Origin: Acidovorax defluvii
GTDB lineage: Bacteria; Pseudomonadota; Gammaproteobacteria; Burkholderiales; Burkholderiaceae_C
Direction: 5' to 3'
Assembly: GCA_003268905.1 (NCBI GenBank)
Contig: QLTU01000001.1
Span: forward strand, 301,904-365,903
Length of the DNA: 64,000 nt
Positions 1 through 9,221 of this stretch are shown piece after piece. Numbering within the stretch: position 1 is the stretch's first letter; the number at the start of each line of letters is the position of its first letter. The translations under genes and the position numbers were made by a program. The notes below the pieces were generated by a model. That model ran no database searches, was not told where the DNA came from, and was given only the letters and a program-made list of their open reading frames with translations.

Positions 1-2
1 TC

Positions 3-638
3 CTGGTAGAAGTGACTTCGTTCACATTGATGGCCCTGTTCATTGCGCGCCAGGGCACCGTGGCCACCGCAGCACACCAGATCGCGGCCAACGTGGCGGC
101 CGTACTGTACATGGTGCCACTGTCGCTGGCCATTGCCACCAGTGCGCGGGTGAGCTATTGGCTGGGGGCTGGCAACACAGCCCAGGCCCGCGGCGTCGTT
201 TTTATAGGTTTTAGGCTTTCAGCCCTTATGGGTGTTGCGCTAGCAGCTATATTATTAATAGCAAACGAGGCCTTGGCAGGCCTGTATTCCAGTAGCGCCG
301 CCGTGGTGGGCGTCACCGGCGGGCTGCTGCTGTGGGTTGCGGCCTACCACGCTGCCGACGCCGTGCAGACCCTGTGTGTCTTTGTGCTGCGCAGTTATCG
401 CGTCACCATCGCACCCCTGGTGGTGTATTGCCTGTTGCTGTGGGGTGCCGGACTGGGCGGTGGCTATGTGCTGGCGTACCACGGGTTTGGCCCATGGGCG
501 CCCATGGGGTCTCCGGCGCCGTTCTGGGCGGCCAGCGCGCTGGCGCTGGCCATCACGGCAGGGCTGTTTGTGCTGATGCTGTGGGTTGCAGTCCGTCCGG
601 CAGCGCGGGGCGACGAAGCCGGTTGGCAGGAAAGATGA
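3..638 (+). CDS. MATE-family multidrug/cation exporter, C-terminal part (5' end outside window)
   Basis: This is the last 211 codons of a NorM-type MATE transporter, an inner-membrane exporter that couples drug efflux to a cation gradient. The frame is open to the window edge. The visible residues (EVTSFTLMALFIARQGT, then AAHQIAANVAAVLYMVPLSLA) match the start of the second half of MATE proteins, so the GTG at 12 is not the real start. About five hydrophobic segments follow. Bases 201-264 lie inside one of them and belong to a short repeat found elsewhere in the window; the frame is kept. The last 86 bp overlap the 3' end of phoR on the other strand. The family assignment is confident; the substrate is unknown. 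Confidence 0.85.
   Translation: MVEVTSFTLMALFIARQGTVATAAHQIAANVAAVLYMVPLSLAIATSARVSYWLGAGNTAQARGVVFIGFRLSALMGVALAAILLIANEALAGLYSSSAAVVGVTGGLLLWVAAYHAADAVQTLCVFVLRSYRVTIAPLVVYCLLLWGAGLGGGYVLAYHGFGPWAPMGSPAPFWAASALALAITAGLFVLMLWVAVRPAARGDEAGWQER
201..264 (-). repeat. Interspersed short repeat, copy 1 (inside MATE gene)
   Basis: Read on the minus strand this begins TTTGCTATTAATAATATAGC, then TGCTAGCGC, and ends with AAGGGCTGAAAGCC and an A-rich tail. It closely matches the copy at 54047-54102. It is read in frame as part of a membrane helix of the MATE protein. Confidence 0.7.
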
Positions 639-1941
639 CCGAGAAGACCGATCCCTTGCCAAGCGCACTGGTGATTTCGAGGGTGGCGCCATGGCGCTGC
701 ACCGCATGTTTGACGATGGCAAGCCCCAGGCCTGTGCCACCTGTTTCCCGAGACCGGCTGCGATCCACGCGGTAGAACCGCTCGGTGATGCGCGGAATAT
801 GCTCTGGCGCAATGCCTGGCCCGGTGTCGCTCACGGAAAAAATGGCGTTGCCGTCGGCCGTGTAGCGCCACTGCACGGTGATGGTGCCCCCTGCAGGTGT
901 GTAGCGCACGGCATTGCTGATGAGATTGGACAGCGCGCTTTGCAACTCGGACGGCACGCCGGCAATATCGCCCGCGGCACGCAAATCCTGCGCAGCAGGA
1001 AACTGGAGCACATGGTGACGCTGGTGGTTTTGCGTCAACACGGCCGAAAGGGCCCGACTCTCTTCTTCACAACGCTGCATCAGGGCCTGCACCGGCGTCC
1101 ATTCGGACATGCCCGGCAAGGGGCTGCCCTCCAGGCGCGAGAGCGTCAGCAGATCGTGCACCACGCTTTGCATGCGCGCCGCCTGCTGGGCCATCATCGC
1201 CAGATACCTGGCACGCTCTTCTGCGTCCAGTTGCAGGGTTTGCAGGGTTTCCACAAAACCGGTGAGCACCGTGAGCGGCGTGCGGATTTCGTGCGAGACA
1301 TTGGCCACGAAATCACGGCGCATGGCGTCGGCCTGCTCCAGGGCCGTGACATCCCGGGTCAGCAGCAGCTTGCGGCCATCGCCATACGGATGCAGGTGTA
1401 TCGAAATGCGCACAGGCCGCGATGGCGTGCTGTCCCGCCCCGGCAGCACCACCTCGTGGGTGAAATCCTGGGCGGCATAGTAAGCACTGAAATCGGGGTC
1501 GCGCACCAGGTTGCCAATGGACTGCATGACATCGCGCTGGGCATCGAACCCGAGCTGCGCCGCCGCAATCTGGTTACACCACTCAATGCGCCCCTCGGCG
1601 TCCAGCAAGACAACGCCGTTGGGCGTGGCCTGAAGCGCCGCCAGAATTTCCTGCAGGCGCTGATCGCTGTCCCTGACCTGCGCCTGGTGCTGGCGCAGCA
1701 GGCGCCGCGCCCGGTCCGTGGCCTCACCCCACATGCCAAATATGGACGGCACCGCTGACAGGTCACCCGAACGCAGCCACTGCAGCACACGCGCGCCCCG
1801 CCACAAATCGCCGCCAAACCAGAACCAGGCGGCCACCGCAGCCCCTGCCGCAGCCCCCCAGGGGCCCTCCAGCCACCAGCCGAGCGCCCCCCCGGCAAGC
1901 TGCAAGGCCAGAAAATACCCAAAACGCCAGAATATGCGCAC
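553..1941 (-). CDS. phoR: Phosphate-regulon sensor histidine kinase PhoR
   Basis: PhoR is the membrane-bound kinase that phosphorylates PhoB when phosphate is scarce and dephosphorylates it when the Pst system reports plenty. The 462 residues show two hydrophobic segments within residues 8-42, no periplasmic sensor domain, and a PAS region at about 95-195. The HisKA box FVANVSHEIRTPL has its phospho-accepting histidine near residue 217. The ATPase domain carries the N box NLISNAVRYTP, the G1 box DTGPGI and the G2 box GGTGLGLAIVKH. This is standard PhoR architecture. The gene lies 50 bp after phoB in the same direction and is probably co-transcribed with it. Its end overlaps the MATE gene tail to tail. 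Confidence 0.95.
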   Translation of the reverse strand: MRIFWRFGYFLALQLAGGALGWWLEGPWGAAAGAAVAAWFWFGGDLWRGARVLQWLRSGDLSAVPSIFGMWGEATDRARRLLRQHQAQVRDSDQRLQEILAALQATPNGVVLLDAEGRIEWCNQIAAAQLGFDAQRDVMQSIGNLVRDPDFSAYYAAQDFTHEVVLPGRDSTPSRPVRISIHLHPYGDGRKLLLTRDVTALEQADAMRRDFVANVSHEIRTPLTVLTGFVETLQTLQLDAEERARYLAMMAQQAARMQSVVHDLLTLSRLEGSPLPGMSEWTPVQALMQRCEEESRALSAVLTQNHQRHHVLQFPAAQDLRAAGDIAGVPSELQSALSNLISNAVRYTPAGGTITVQWRYTADGNAIFSVSDTGPGIAPEHIPRITERFYRVDRSRSRETGGTGLGLAIVKHAVQRHGATLEITSALGKGSVFSVIFPANRLRRPALPDGLQPTASAQTALP

Positions 1942-1991
1942 TCACTCTTTCCCGGTAGTCACAGAGGCCGTTGCGCCCCCGCTTGAAACAG

Positions 1992-2699
1992 TCAGGCCCG
2001 TAACAGTGCAGGCGGCTGCGCCGTGAGGCGATAACCCGCGCCGCGCACGGTTTCCACCATCACGCCAGCGGCTCCCAGGGCCTCGCGCAGCCGCTTCACA
2101 TGCACGTCCACCGTCCGCTCCTCGATGAAAACATGGTCACCCCAAACCTTGTCGAGCAGCTGCGAGCGGCTGTGCACGCGCTCGGAATGCTTCATGAAGA
2201 AATGGAGCAACTTGAACTCGGTAGGCCCCACCTTGAGTGGCTGCCCCTGAAAGGTGACACGGTAGGTGCCCGCATCCAGCGCCAGATCTCCGATGGTGAC
2301 GCTGTCACTCACCTGCTCGGGTGCACGGCGCCGCAGCACCGCCCGGATGCGTGCCAGCAGCTCTTGGGTGGAAAACGGTTTGGTGATGTAGTCGTCCGCC
2401 CCGGCGTCAAGCCCCGCCACCTTGTCGGGCTCGTCCCCCCGCGCTGTCAGCATCAGGATGGGAATGGGTTTGGTGCGGCTGTCCGCACGCCACTTGCGCG
2501 CCAACACAAGGCCGCTTTGGCTTGGCAGCATCCAGTCCAGCAGGATTACGTCGAGCAGAACGGCATCGAGCTCGCGCTGGGCCGATTCGCCGTCTTCGGA
2601 CCAGATCGGCTGAAAACCGTTGTGGCGCAGGTTGACGGCAATCAGCTCGGCAATTGCCGGCTCGTCCTCGACAATCAATACGCGGGGTAGCTTTTTCAT
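1992..2699 (-). CDS. phoB: Phosphate-regulon response regulator PhoB
   Basis: PhoB is the transcription factor that binds Pho boxes once phosphorylated by PhoR. The 235-residue protein has a receiver domain with the acidic pair EDE near the N terminus, the phospho-acceptor aspartate in LLDWMLPSQSGL (about residue 55) and the conserved lysine in ITKPFS. An OmpR/PhoB winged helix occupies roughly residues 135-230, including the VWGDHVFIEERTVDVHVKRLR recognition region. It lies between phoU (15 bp upstream) and phoR. Putative target sites for this regulator are visible at four promoters in this window. Confidence 0.96.
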   Translation of the reverse strand: MKKLPRVLIVEDEPAIAELIAVNLRHNGFQPIWSEDGESAQRELDAVLLDVILLDWMLPSQSGLVLARKWRADSRTKPIPILMLTARGDEPDKVAGLDAGADDYITKPFSTQELLARIRAVLRRRAPEQVSDSVTIGDLALDAGTYRVTFQGQPLKVGPTEFKLLHFFMKHSERVHSRSQLLDKVWGDHVFIEERTVDVHVKRLREALGAAGVMVETVRGAGYRLTAQPPALLRA

Positions 2700-2714
2700 G
2701 TCAACGCCAATCGG

Positions 2715-3419
2715 TCACAAAAGCACAGCAGATTCAATTTCATCCATCGTCGTATGCCGCACGTCTTTGCCTTTGACAAGGTAAATGACGAGCTCGGCAA
2801 CGTTCTTGGAATGGTCGCCAATGCGCTCGATAGCCTTGGCCAGGAACAGCAGATCCAGGCTGGCAGAGATCGTGCGGGGGTCTTCCATCATGTAGGTGAT
2901 GAGCTTGCGCACAAAGCCATCGAACTCCTTGTCGATAAGGTCGTCCTCCTTGAGGATGGCCAGCGCCGCCTTGGTGTCCAGCCGTGCAAAAGCATCCAGC
3001 GCCTTGCGCAGTAGGCCCGAGGCCATGTCGGCTGCAACGCGCAGGTCACTCGATGGCAGCGAACGGGCGGCACCACTTTCAATAATCGACTTCACCATGC
3101 GGGCCATCTTGTTGGCCTCGTCACCCATGCGCTCAAGATTGGCGGTGGCCTTGGAAATCGACAGCAGCAGCCGCAGATCGCGGGCTGTGGGCTGGCGACG
3201 GCCAATGATGGATGCGAGTTCGTGGTCGATCTCGACTTCCATACCATTTACGCGCTGCTCAATCAAACCTACCTGCTCTACTGCTTCGAGGCTGAAATGC
3301 GAAAGGGCGTAAATGGCCTGGCGAATTTGCGACTCCACCAGGCCGCCCAGTTCCATGACGCGGGCAGAAACGCCGTTGAGTTCGCTGTCGAACTGCGATG
3401 AAAGGTGTTTATCAGCCAT
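2715..3419 (-). CDS. phoU: Phosphate-signalling protein PhoU
   Basis: PhoU is a cytoplasmic helical-bundle protein that couples the Pst transporter to PhoR and restrains the kinase when phosphate is abundant. The 234 residues show the two PhoU repeats. The metal-binding type motif ERMGDEANKMARM sits in the first half and ERIGDHSKNVAELVIYL in the second. The start MADKHLSSQFDSELN is typical of the family. It lies between pstB (12 bp upstream) and phoB (15 bp downstream) in one minus-strand operon. Confidence 0.95.
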   Translation of the reverse strand: MADKHLSSQFDSELNGVSARVMELGGLVESQIRQAIYALSHFSLEAVEQVGLIEQRVNGMEVEIDHELASIIGRRQPTARDLRLLLSISKATANLERMGDEANKMARMVKSIIESGAARSLPSSDLRVAADMASGLLRKALDAFARLDTKAALAILKEDDLIDKEFDGFVRKLITYMMEDPRTISASLDLLFLAKAIERIGDHSKNVAELVIYLVKGKDVRHTTMDEIESAVLL

Positions 3420-3431
3420 CTATTTGCCTCC

Positions 3432-4217
3432 TCAGCCGAAACGGCCGGTAATGTAGTCTTCGGTTTCCTTGCGCTGGGGCTTGAAGAACATCTGTTCTGT
3501 TTCCCCGAACTCCACCAGGTCTCCCAGATACATGTACGCGGTATAGTCGCTGCATCGTGCCGCCTGCTGCATGTTGTGCGTGACGATGACCACCGTGTAG
3601 TCTTCCTTCAGCTCTGCAATCAGTTCTTCGATCTTGGCAGTAGAGATCGGATCAAGGGCCGAGCACGGCTCGTCTAGCAACAGCACCTCCGGCTTGATGG
3701 CGATGCCGCGGGCAATGCACAGACGCTGCTGCTGCCCGCCTGACAGGCTGGAACCGCTCTGGTTGAGCTTGTCCTTGACCTCAGTCCACAGCGCTGCCTT
3801 GCGCAAGGCCCACTCCACGCGGTCATCCATGTCGGTGGCACTGAGGCTTTCAAACAGCTTCACACCAAAGGCGATGTTGTCGTAGATGGACATGGGGAAA
3901 GGCGTGGGTTTCTGGAACACCATACCGATCTTGGCCCGAACCAGCGCCACATCCTGTTTGGTGGTCAGCAGGTTTTCCCCATCCAGCACGATCTGGCCCT
4001 CGGCGCGCTGCTCGGGATACAACTCGAACATGCGGTTGAAAGTGCGCAGCAGGGTGGATTTTCCGCAACCCGACGGGCCAATGAAGGCCGTCACCTTGTT
4101 CTGGGGAATATCCAGGTTGATGGACTTGAGGGCATGGAACTTGCCGTAGTAGAAGTTCAGGTCCCGGACCGTGATCTTGGAGGGTCCTGGAGGCGAATTC
4201 TTGAGATTGGAGGGCAT
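3432..4217 (-). CDS. pstB: Phosphate ABC transporter ATPase PstB
   Basis: PstB is the ATP-hydrolysing subunit of the high-affinity phosphate importer. The 261 residues contain Walker A (GPSGCGKST), a Q-loop region ([13 protein letters not shown]), the signature [16 protein letters not shown], Walker B ([12 protein letters not shown]) and the H-loop (VIVTHNM). The [11 protein letters not shown] stretch is characteristic of PstB among ABC ATPases. It lies 15 bp after pstA and 12 bp before phoU. Confidence 0.97.
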   Translation of the reverse strand: MPSNLKNSPPGPSKITVRDLNFYYGKFHALKSINLDIPQNKVTAFIGPSGCGKSTLLRTFNRMFELYPEQRAEGQIVLDGENLLTTKQDVALVRAKIGMVFQKPTPFPMSIYDNIAFGVKLFESLSATDMDDRVEWALRKAALWTEVKDKLNQSGSSLSGGQQQRLCIARGIAIKPEVLLLDEPCSALDPISTAKIEELIAELKEDYTVVIVTHNMQQAARCSDYTAYMYLGDLVEFGETEQMFFKPQRKETEDYITGRFG

Positions 4218-4232
4218 GAAAGTCTTCCTTGC

Positions 4233-5114
4233 TTATTTCTGCCGGGTCAAAACCCGTGCGAGGATATTGAGTCCGAGAACGGCCACGGTGATCAGGAACA
4301 CTCCCGCCCAGGCCAGGTGTTGCCAGTTCTCGTAGGGGCTCATGGCAAATTTGAAAATGGTGACAGGCAAGCTGGCCATGGGCTTGGACAAATCCGAGTT
4401 CCAGAACTGGTTGCTCAAAGCCGTGAACAGCAAAGGCGCCGTCTCACCGGCAATGCGCGCCACTGCCAGCAATATCCCCGTGATCACACCAGCCCGCGCC
4501 GCCCGCAGGGTCACCATGGTGATCACGCGCCACTTGGGCGTACCCAGGGCATAAGCGGCCTCACGCAGGCTGGCTGGCACCAGGATCAGCATGTTTTCGG
4601 TGGTCCGGATAACAACTGGAATCACGATCAATGCAAGTGCAAAAATCCCGGCGTAGGCCGAAAAGCTCTTGAAGCGTGCCACCACGACGGCATAGACAAA
4701 AAGGCCGATCACGATGCTGGGCGCCGACAGCAGAATGTCGTTCACGAAGCGTGTGGTGGATGCCAGCCAGCTGCGCACGTCGTACTCCGCCAGGTAAATG
4801 CCCGCCATGATGCCGATGGGGGTGCCCACGAAGGTGGCCAAAAACACCATCACCAGTGAACCGTAAATGGCATTCGCGATGCCCCCGGCTTCGTTGGGCG
4901 GCGGCGTCGATTCGGTGAAGAGCGCCAGGTTCAGCCCACCCACCCCCAGGCGCACGGTTTCCCACAAAATCCACACCAGCCAGAACAGGCCAAACGCCAT
5001 GGCGGCCAGCGACAAGGTCAGGGCAATCTGGTTGACCCGCTTGCGACTGTTGTAGCGAGCCTGACGCGCCTGATTGACATCAGCCGCCGAAATAAGACGC
5101 TGCGAGGTGGTCAT
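4233..5114 (-). CDS. pstA: Phosphate ABC transporter permease PstA
   Basis: PstA is one of the two inner-membrane permeases of the phosphate importer. The 293 residues hold about six hydrophobic segments and the permease loop [29 protein letters not shown], which contacts PstB. The ATG overlaps the pstC stop codon as ATGA, so the two permeases are probably translationally coupled. The N-terminal 30 residues are basic and cytoplasmic. Confidence 0.96.
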   Translation of the reverse strand: MTTSQRLISAADVNQARQARYNSRKRVNQIALTLSLAAMAFGLFWLVWILWETVRLGVGGLNLALFTESTPPPNEAGGIANAIYGSLVMVFLATFVGTPIGIMAGIYLAEYDVRSWLASTTRFVNDILLSAPSIVIGLFVYAVVVARFKSFSAYAGIFALALIVIPVVIRTTENMLILVPASLREAAYALGTPKWRVITMVTLRAARAGVITGILLAVARIAGETAPLLFTALSNQFWNSDLSKPMASLPVTIFKFAMSPYENWQHLAWAGVFLITVAVLGLNILARVLTRQK

Positions 5115-6136
5115 GTGCGGGCTCCTTCATTCTTCTGAAGGCGTGACAGCAATATCTTGGACAAGGTCAACACCACAAAGGTGATGAAGAAAAGCACCAG
5201 CCCCAGATAAATCAGGGATGCTTGATGGAGGCCTTCGCCAGCCTCTGCAAATTCATTCGCAAGTGCCGACGTGATGCTGTTGGCGGCCTCAAACATGGAC
5301 AGCGAATCGAGTTGGTTCATGTTGCCAATGACGAACGTCACCGCCATGGTCTCACCCAGTGCGCGCCCCAGTCCCAGCATGATGCCGCCGAGCACGCCCG
5401 TCTTGGTGTAGGGCAGCACAACTTTCCACATCACCTCCCAGGTCGTGGAACCCAGACCATAGGCCGATTCTTTGAGCAGCGCCGGCGTAACGTCGAAAAC
5501 ATCGCGCATCACGGACGCGATGAACGGAATGATCATGATGGCCAAAATAATGCCCGCAGACAAAATACCAATGCCAACCGGAGGCCCGGAAACAAACGCT
5601 CCCAGGTAAGGGATGTCAGCGAACATGGCCTGCAAGGGCTGCTGCACAAAGCGTGCGAGGATGGGGCCAAACACCATCAGACCCCACATGCCATAAACAA
5701 TTGAGGGCACAGCGGCCAACAATTCAATTGCAGTCCCCAGGGGCCGTTTCAGCCACGCAGGAGACAGCTCTGTGAGAAACAGCGCGATACCAAAGCTCAC
5801 GGGCACGGCAATCAACAGCGCTATGAATGACGTGGCCAGCGTGCCATAAATCATGACCAGGCCGCCGTATTCGTCCTGAACGGGGTCCCAAACGCTGCGC
5901 GTGAGGAAGCTCAGGCCGTAGTGGGAAATGGAGGGCCATGCCCCCGCCACCAGCGAAGCCAGGATACCGAACAGCAACAGCAAGGTAAGGATGGCAGCGC
6001 CACGCGCCAGCCATCCAAAAATACGGTCCGCCAACATGCCCGATATCAACGAATTTTTAGGTGGAGGTGTGGTCCGTTGGGTACCAGAGGCCACCTCGGA
6101 GGGTGGGCTCTGGCGGACCGGCATCGTAGTGGACAC
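5111..6136 (-). CDS. pstC: Phosphate ABC transporter permease PstC
   Basis: PstC is the second permease of the phosphate importer. About six membrane segments are visible, together with the EAA-type loop [30 protein letters not shown]. The longest frame opens at a GTG at 6175, but that codon lies inside the stem of a transcription terminator. I prefer the GTG at 6136, which has AAGG 8 nt upstream. The ATG at 6124 ([11 protein letters not shown]) is the other candidate but lacks a clear ribosome-binding site. The stop overlaps the pstA start. Confidence 0.92.
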   Translation of the reverse strand: MSTTMPVRQSPPSEVASGTQRTTPPPKNSLISGMLADRIFGWLARGAAILTLLLLFGILASLVAGAWPSISHYGLSFLTRSVWDPVQDEYGGLVMIYGTLATSFIALLIAVPVSFGIALFLTELSPAWLKRPLGTAIELLAAVPSIVYGMWGLMVFGPILARFVQQPLQAMFADIPYLGAFVSGPPVGIGILSAGIILAIMIIPFIASVMRDVFDVTPALLKESAYGLGSTTWEVMWKVVLPYTKTGVLGGIMLGLGRALGETMAVTFVIGNMNQLDSLSMFEAANSITSALANEFAEAGEGLHQASLIYLGLVLFFITFVVLTLSKILLSRLQKNEGART

Positions 6137-6161
6137 GTTGGTAGCCTTGAAAAGTGAAATC

Positions 6162-6185
6162 AAAAAGGCCGGCACGGTGCCGGCC
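6162..6185 (-). terminator. Intra-operon terminator between pstS and pstC
   Basis: On the minus strand a GGCCGGC stem, a 5-nt loop and GCCGGCC are followed by five T residues. It starts about 10 bp after the pstS stop. Partial termination here would let pstS be expressed in excess over pstCAB-phoU, as fits a periplasmic binding protein. Confidence 0.8.
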
Positions 6186-6195
6186 CGGGGATTGA

Positions 6196-7236
6196 TTACT
6201 TGAACGACACAGCCTTGCCGGATGTGTCCTTGATGTCAGCCCAGGATTTCAGGATGTTGGCCTTGACAATGTCAGGCATGGGCACGTAATCCAGGTCCGC
6301 AGCCGTTTTGTCACCCGACTTGAAAGTCCAGTCAAAGAACTTCAGCGCTGTGGCGGCATCAGCTGGCTTTTCTTGTACTTTGTGCATCAGGATGAAAGTC
6401 GGGTTGGTAATGGGCCAGGTGGCATCACCAGGCTGGTTCGTCAGAATCAGGTAGAAGTTCTTGGGCCAGACAGCACCAGCAGCCGCGGCCTTGAAACCAA
6501 CGTCGTCCGGGGTGGCAAACTTGCCCGCTGCGTTTTGCATCAGCGTGTACGTCATTTTGTTTTGCTTGACATAGGCATACTCCACGTAACCAATGGAGTT
6601 GGGCAGGCGGCCCACAAAAGCGGCCACGCCTTCGTTGCCCTTGCCACCGGCACCCACGGGCCAATTCACCGCCGTACCCTCACCCACCTTGGTTTTCCAC
6701 TCTGGATTGACCTTGCTGAGATAGTTGGTAAAGACAAAGGTGGTGCCCGAACCGTCAGCGCGGCGCACTGGTGCAATGGTGGCATCCGGCAGCGGCACCG
6801 AAGGATTCAGCGCCTTGATGGCGGGATCGCTCCAATTGGTGATCTTGCCCAGATAGATGTCACCCAGCACCTGTCCCGTCAGCTTGATCTGACCCGGATT
6901 GATGCCCTTGATGTTGACCACCGGCACCACACCACCAATCACGGTAGGGAACTGCACCAGACCCTTCTTTTCAAGGTCCTCGTCCTTCAGGGGCATGTCG
7001 GAGGCACCGAACGCCACGGTCTTGGCATCGATCTGACGCAGACCAGCACCCGAGCCCACCGACTGATAGTTGACCCTCACGCCAGTGGCCTTGTTGTAGT
7101 CAGAAGCCCACTTGGAATACAGCGGCGCCGGAAACGTGGCGCCAGCGCCCGTAACCTCTTGCTGCGCCATGGCACCAGAAAATGCTCCAGCAGAAGCCAC
7201 ACCAGCCACCAGAACACGAATCACGGACATTTTCAT
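6196..7236 (-). CDS. pstS: Periplasmic phosphate-binding protein PstS
   Basis: PstS captures phosphate in the periplasm and delivers it to PstCA. I start it at the ATG at 7236 ([12 protein letters not shown]), which has AAAAGG upstream; the longer frame to 7308 runs through the promoter. The 346 residues begin with a signal peptide ending in AMA before [16 protein letters not shown], the usual N terminus of mature PstS. Other family landmarks are [16 protein letters not shown] and [15 protein letters not shown], the phosphate-contacting serine/threonine loops. It is the first gene of the pst-pho operon and is preceded by a Pho box. Confidence 0.96.
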   Translation of the reverse strand: MKMSVIRVLVAGVASAGAFSGAMAQQEVTGAGATFPAPLYSKWASDYNKATGVRVNYQSVGSGAGLRQIDAKTVAFGASDMPLKDEDLEKKGLVQFPTVIGGVVPVVNIKGINPGQIKLTGQVLGDIYLGKITNWSDPAIKALNPSVPLPDATIAPVRRADGSGTTFVFTNYLSKVNPEWKTKVGEGTAVNWPVGAGGKGNEGVAAFVGRLPNSIGYVEYAYVKQNKMTYTLMQNAAGKFATPDDVGFKAAAAGAVWPKNFYLILTNQPGDATWPITNPTFILMHKVQEKPADAATALKFFDWTFKSGDKTAADLDYVPMPDIVKANILKSWADIKDTSGKAVSFK

Positions 7237-7274
7237 GAAGATACCTTTTGGGTTGAAAAAGTTGGGATGTCGCG

Positions 7275-7307
7275 ACTCTAGATTTCCGATATGACATTGT
7301 CGTGACA
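7275..7307 (-). promoter_or_regulatory. PhoB box and -10 element of the pstS promoter
   Basis: On the minus strand 7307-7290 reads TGTCACG-ACAA-TGTCATA, two 7-bp direct repeats 11 bp apart as in the E. coli Pho box. Nine bases further is TAGAGT (7280-7275), a 4-of-6 match to the sigma-70 -10 hexamer. In PhoB-activated promoters the box replaces the -35 region at this distance. It lies 39 bp before the pstS start. Confidence 0.8.
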
Positions 7308-7367
7308 ATTATCCCCGTCTGTCACACACCCATTTCTCCGAGTCTCAGATGGGAGATTGAATCAAAT

Positions 7368-7400
7368 CGTCACATCTTTGTCACGACTGCTGCGTAGTCT
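7368..7400 (+). promoter_or_regulatory. PhoB box and weak -10 upstream of the FAS1 gene
   Basis: Bases 7368-7385 read CGTCACA-TCTT-TGTCACG, two 7-bp repeats with 11-bp periodicity. TAGTCT (7395-7400) follows 9 bp later, the same spacing as at pstS. It points away from pstS toward the gene at 7445, so the intergenic region appears to carry back-to-back Pho promoters. The -10 hexamer is a poor match (3 of 6). Confidence 0.6.
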
Positions 7401-7444
7401 GCGGCGACCGACATGCGTCGGCTATCCACTTTCAGGAGAATTCC

Positions 7445-7939
7445 ATGTTTCGCCGCTATGCACTTCAATCTGCACTCGCCCTGGTGGCAGTGACCGCCTT
7501 GGGCGCCTGCGCCACCCGCGCCCCCGCACCCCAGACCTTGGCCGAAACGGTTGCCAAGACTTCCTCGTTGCAGACGTTCAACACCCTGGTGGCAGAAGCC
7601 GGCATGACGGAAACGCTCAAGGCTGCAGGCCCTTACACCGTTTTTGCACCATCTGACGCAGCCTTCAAGGCGGTTCCCGCGAAGACGCTGACAGCACTCA
7701 AGGCAGACAAGGCCATGCTGAAGTCTGTGCTGAGCTATCACATCGTGCCATCACGCATGGAATCCAAAGACGTGAAGCCAGGCAACGTCAAGACTCTGGG
7801 AGGCGCAATGATCGCTTTGGCGCGCGCCGGCAATTTTGTCACTGTGGAGGATGCCATGGTGGAGCAAGCTGACATCGCCGCCAGCAATGGCGTTGTCCAT
7901 GTGGTGGACCGCGTCATGATGCCGCCCAAGAAGAAATAA
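7445..7939 (+). CDS. Fasciclin (FAS1)-domain lipoprotein
   Basis: This 164-residue protein has a lipoprotein signal, MFRRYALQSALALVAVTALGAC, with the lipobox LGAC placing the lipidated cysteine near residue 22. One FAS1 domain follows: the H1 motif LKAAGPYTVFAPSDAAFKAVP and the H2-like VVHVVDRVMMPP are both clear. FAS1 domains mediate adhesion or extracellular protein contacts; the specific role here is unknown. AGGAG lies 7 nt before the ATG. A Pho box in the upstream region suggests phosphate control. The next gene starts 24 bp downstream in the same direction. Confidence 0.88.
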   Translation: MFRRYALQSALALVAVTALGACATRAPAPQTLAETVAKTSSLQTFNTLVAEAGMTETLKAAGPYTVFAPSDAAFKAVPAKTLTALKADKAMLKSVLSYHIVPSRMESKDVKPGNVKTLGGAMIALARAGNFVTVEDAMVEQADIAASNGVVHVVDRVMMPPKKK

Positions 7940-7963
7940 CCTTTCTTAGCGCATCGAATCGCC

Positions 7964-9151
7964 ATGTATCTTCCCGATTGCCCAGCGGCTTCGCTGAATC
8001 GCCGCCAATGGATTGGTTGGACCGCTGCCGCAAGCGCCATGATGGCCGGCGAAGCCATGGCCCAGCCCCTGCCAGCCAGCGCCCCCCGCAACGCAGAGGG
8101 GGAACGCTCGCTGGTGGTGGCTCAAATAGTGGATTTGACTTTCAGCCAACAGGACGTCAGCCGTGACTTTCTGGTCGGCTCCCGATCTGCCTGGCAGGAC
8201 TTGAATGCGCGCGGCGGCGTGCGTGGCCGTGCTGTGCAGCATGTCACCCTGGAAACCGATGGCACGCCAGCAGGCCTTAAAGCCGCATGGCAAGCGGCCC
8301 ATCGACAAACTGGCTGCGTGGCATTGTCGGGCTGTGTGGGCAACACCGCCGCCGCAGGGCTTGTCGCCTTGCAGTCTTCGGCCGACGTGGCTTCGCCCCT
8401 GGCAATGGTTGCCCCGTGGTTACACAACGCGGTGACGGACGCCCAAGCCGAGGCGACATTTGAGGTATTCCCCGACCATCAGCTACAGATTGCGCACGCC
8501 ATCAAGACCCATGCGTCCCTGGGCGTAAAGCAGATCGGCGTGGTCTTTGCCACCGCACAGGTGCAACAACAGTCGCAAGCCTATGTCCTCCAGGCCGCGA
8601 GAAACCTGGATCTGCAAGCCCAGATACTGCCACTGCCGGGCGCAGGTGGTCCTGCGGCCAGCCAGCTTACCAACCCATCACAGACCATTATTTTGTTTGT
8701 AGGAGGGACGCCAGAGCTGCATGCGTTTACCAGCAACCTGGTCGCCCCACCGGGTCGACAGTGCTTTGTTGTGGCGCTGGCCGATGTGAACCTGCAGGTG
8801 CTCGCCCAGATGGGGGGCATGCCCAAGGGCACGTCCATCATCGCCACCCAGGCAGTTCCTTTGATCACCTCCAGCCTGCCCGTGGTGCGCGCTTACCGTG
8901 ACGCACTGAGCCGCTTCTTTGATGAAGCCCCCTCGCCGCAAGGCTTGGCAGGGTTCATTGCGGCGCGCTACACCGCTGAAATTCTTGGCGGCATTTCAGG
9001 CCCCATCACCCGCGCCAGCATGCTCTCAGCGTTGCAGCGGCGTAGTGATGTGAACGTCGGCGGATATGTGGTGGCCTACCAAGGGAAAAAACGGTCCAAC
9101 GCCTACGTGACGCAAAGCATGTTGACGCAGGACGGCCGCATCATCGGCTGA
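7964..9151 (+). CDS. Periplasmic ligand-binding protein, branched-chain amino-acid type, probable Tat substrate
   Basis: The 395 residues start with a twin-arginine type leader (SLNRRQWIGWTAAASAMMAGEAMAQP) and continue with a type-1 periplasmic binding fold. LVVAQIVDLTFSQQDVSRDFLVGSRSAWQDLNARGGVRGR resembles LivJ-like ABC substrate-binding proteins. No permease or ATPase genes are adjacent, so it may act as a sensor or stand-alone receptor, or work with a transporter elsewhere. It could be co-transcribed with the FAS1 gene 24 bp upstream and so also respond to phosphate. The ligand is unknown. Confidence 0.75.
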   Translation: MYLPDCPAASLNRRQWIGWTAAASAMMAGEAMAQPLPASAPRNAEGERSLVVAQIVDLTFSQQDVSRDFLVGSRSAWQDLNARGGVRGRAVQHVTLETDGTPAGLKAAWQAAHRQTGCVALSGCVGNTAAAGLVALQSSADVASPLAMVAPWLHNAVTDAQAEATFEVFPDHQLQIAHAIKTHASLGVKQIGVVFATAQVQQQSQAYVLQAARNLDLQAQILPLPGAGGPAASQLTNPSQTIILFVGGTPELHAFTSNLVAPPGRQCFVVALADVNLQVLAQMGGMPKGTSIIATQAVPLITSSLPVVRAYRDALSRFFDEAPSPQGLAGFIAARYTAEILGGISGPITRASMLSALQRRSDVNVGGYVVAYQGKKRSNAYVTQSMLTQDGRIIG

Positions 9152-9155
9152 CACC

Positions 9156-9186
9156 GCTCTGGACACCGGTATGCGGGTGCTATGCT
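9156..9186 (+). promoter_or_regulatory. Possible sigma-70 promoter of ppx
   Basis: TGGACA and TATGCT are separated by 15 bp, just upstream of the exopolyphosphatase start. The spacer is short, so this is only a candidate. Confidence 0.35.
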
Positions 9187-9221
9187 GCCCGCTTGAGATC
9201 AAGCGCATCACGCGCAGAAAC

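Noticed and set aside
9140..9170. A Pho box before ppx
   Set aside because: CTGACAC and CTGGACA are at roughly the right spacing but match the consensus poorly in either orientation.
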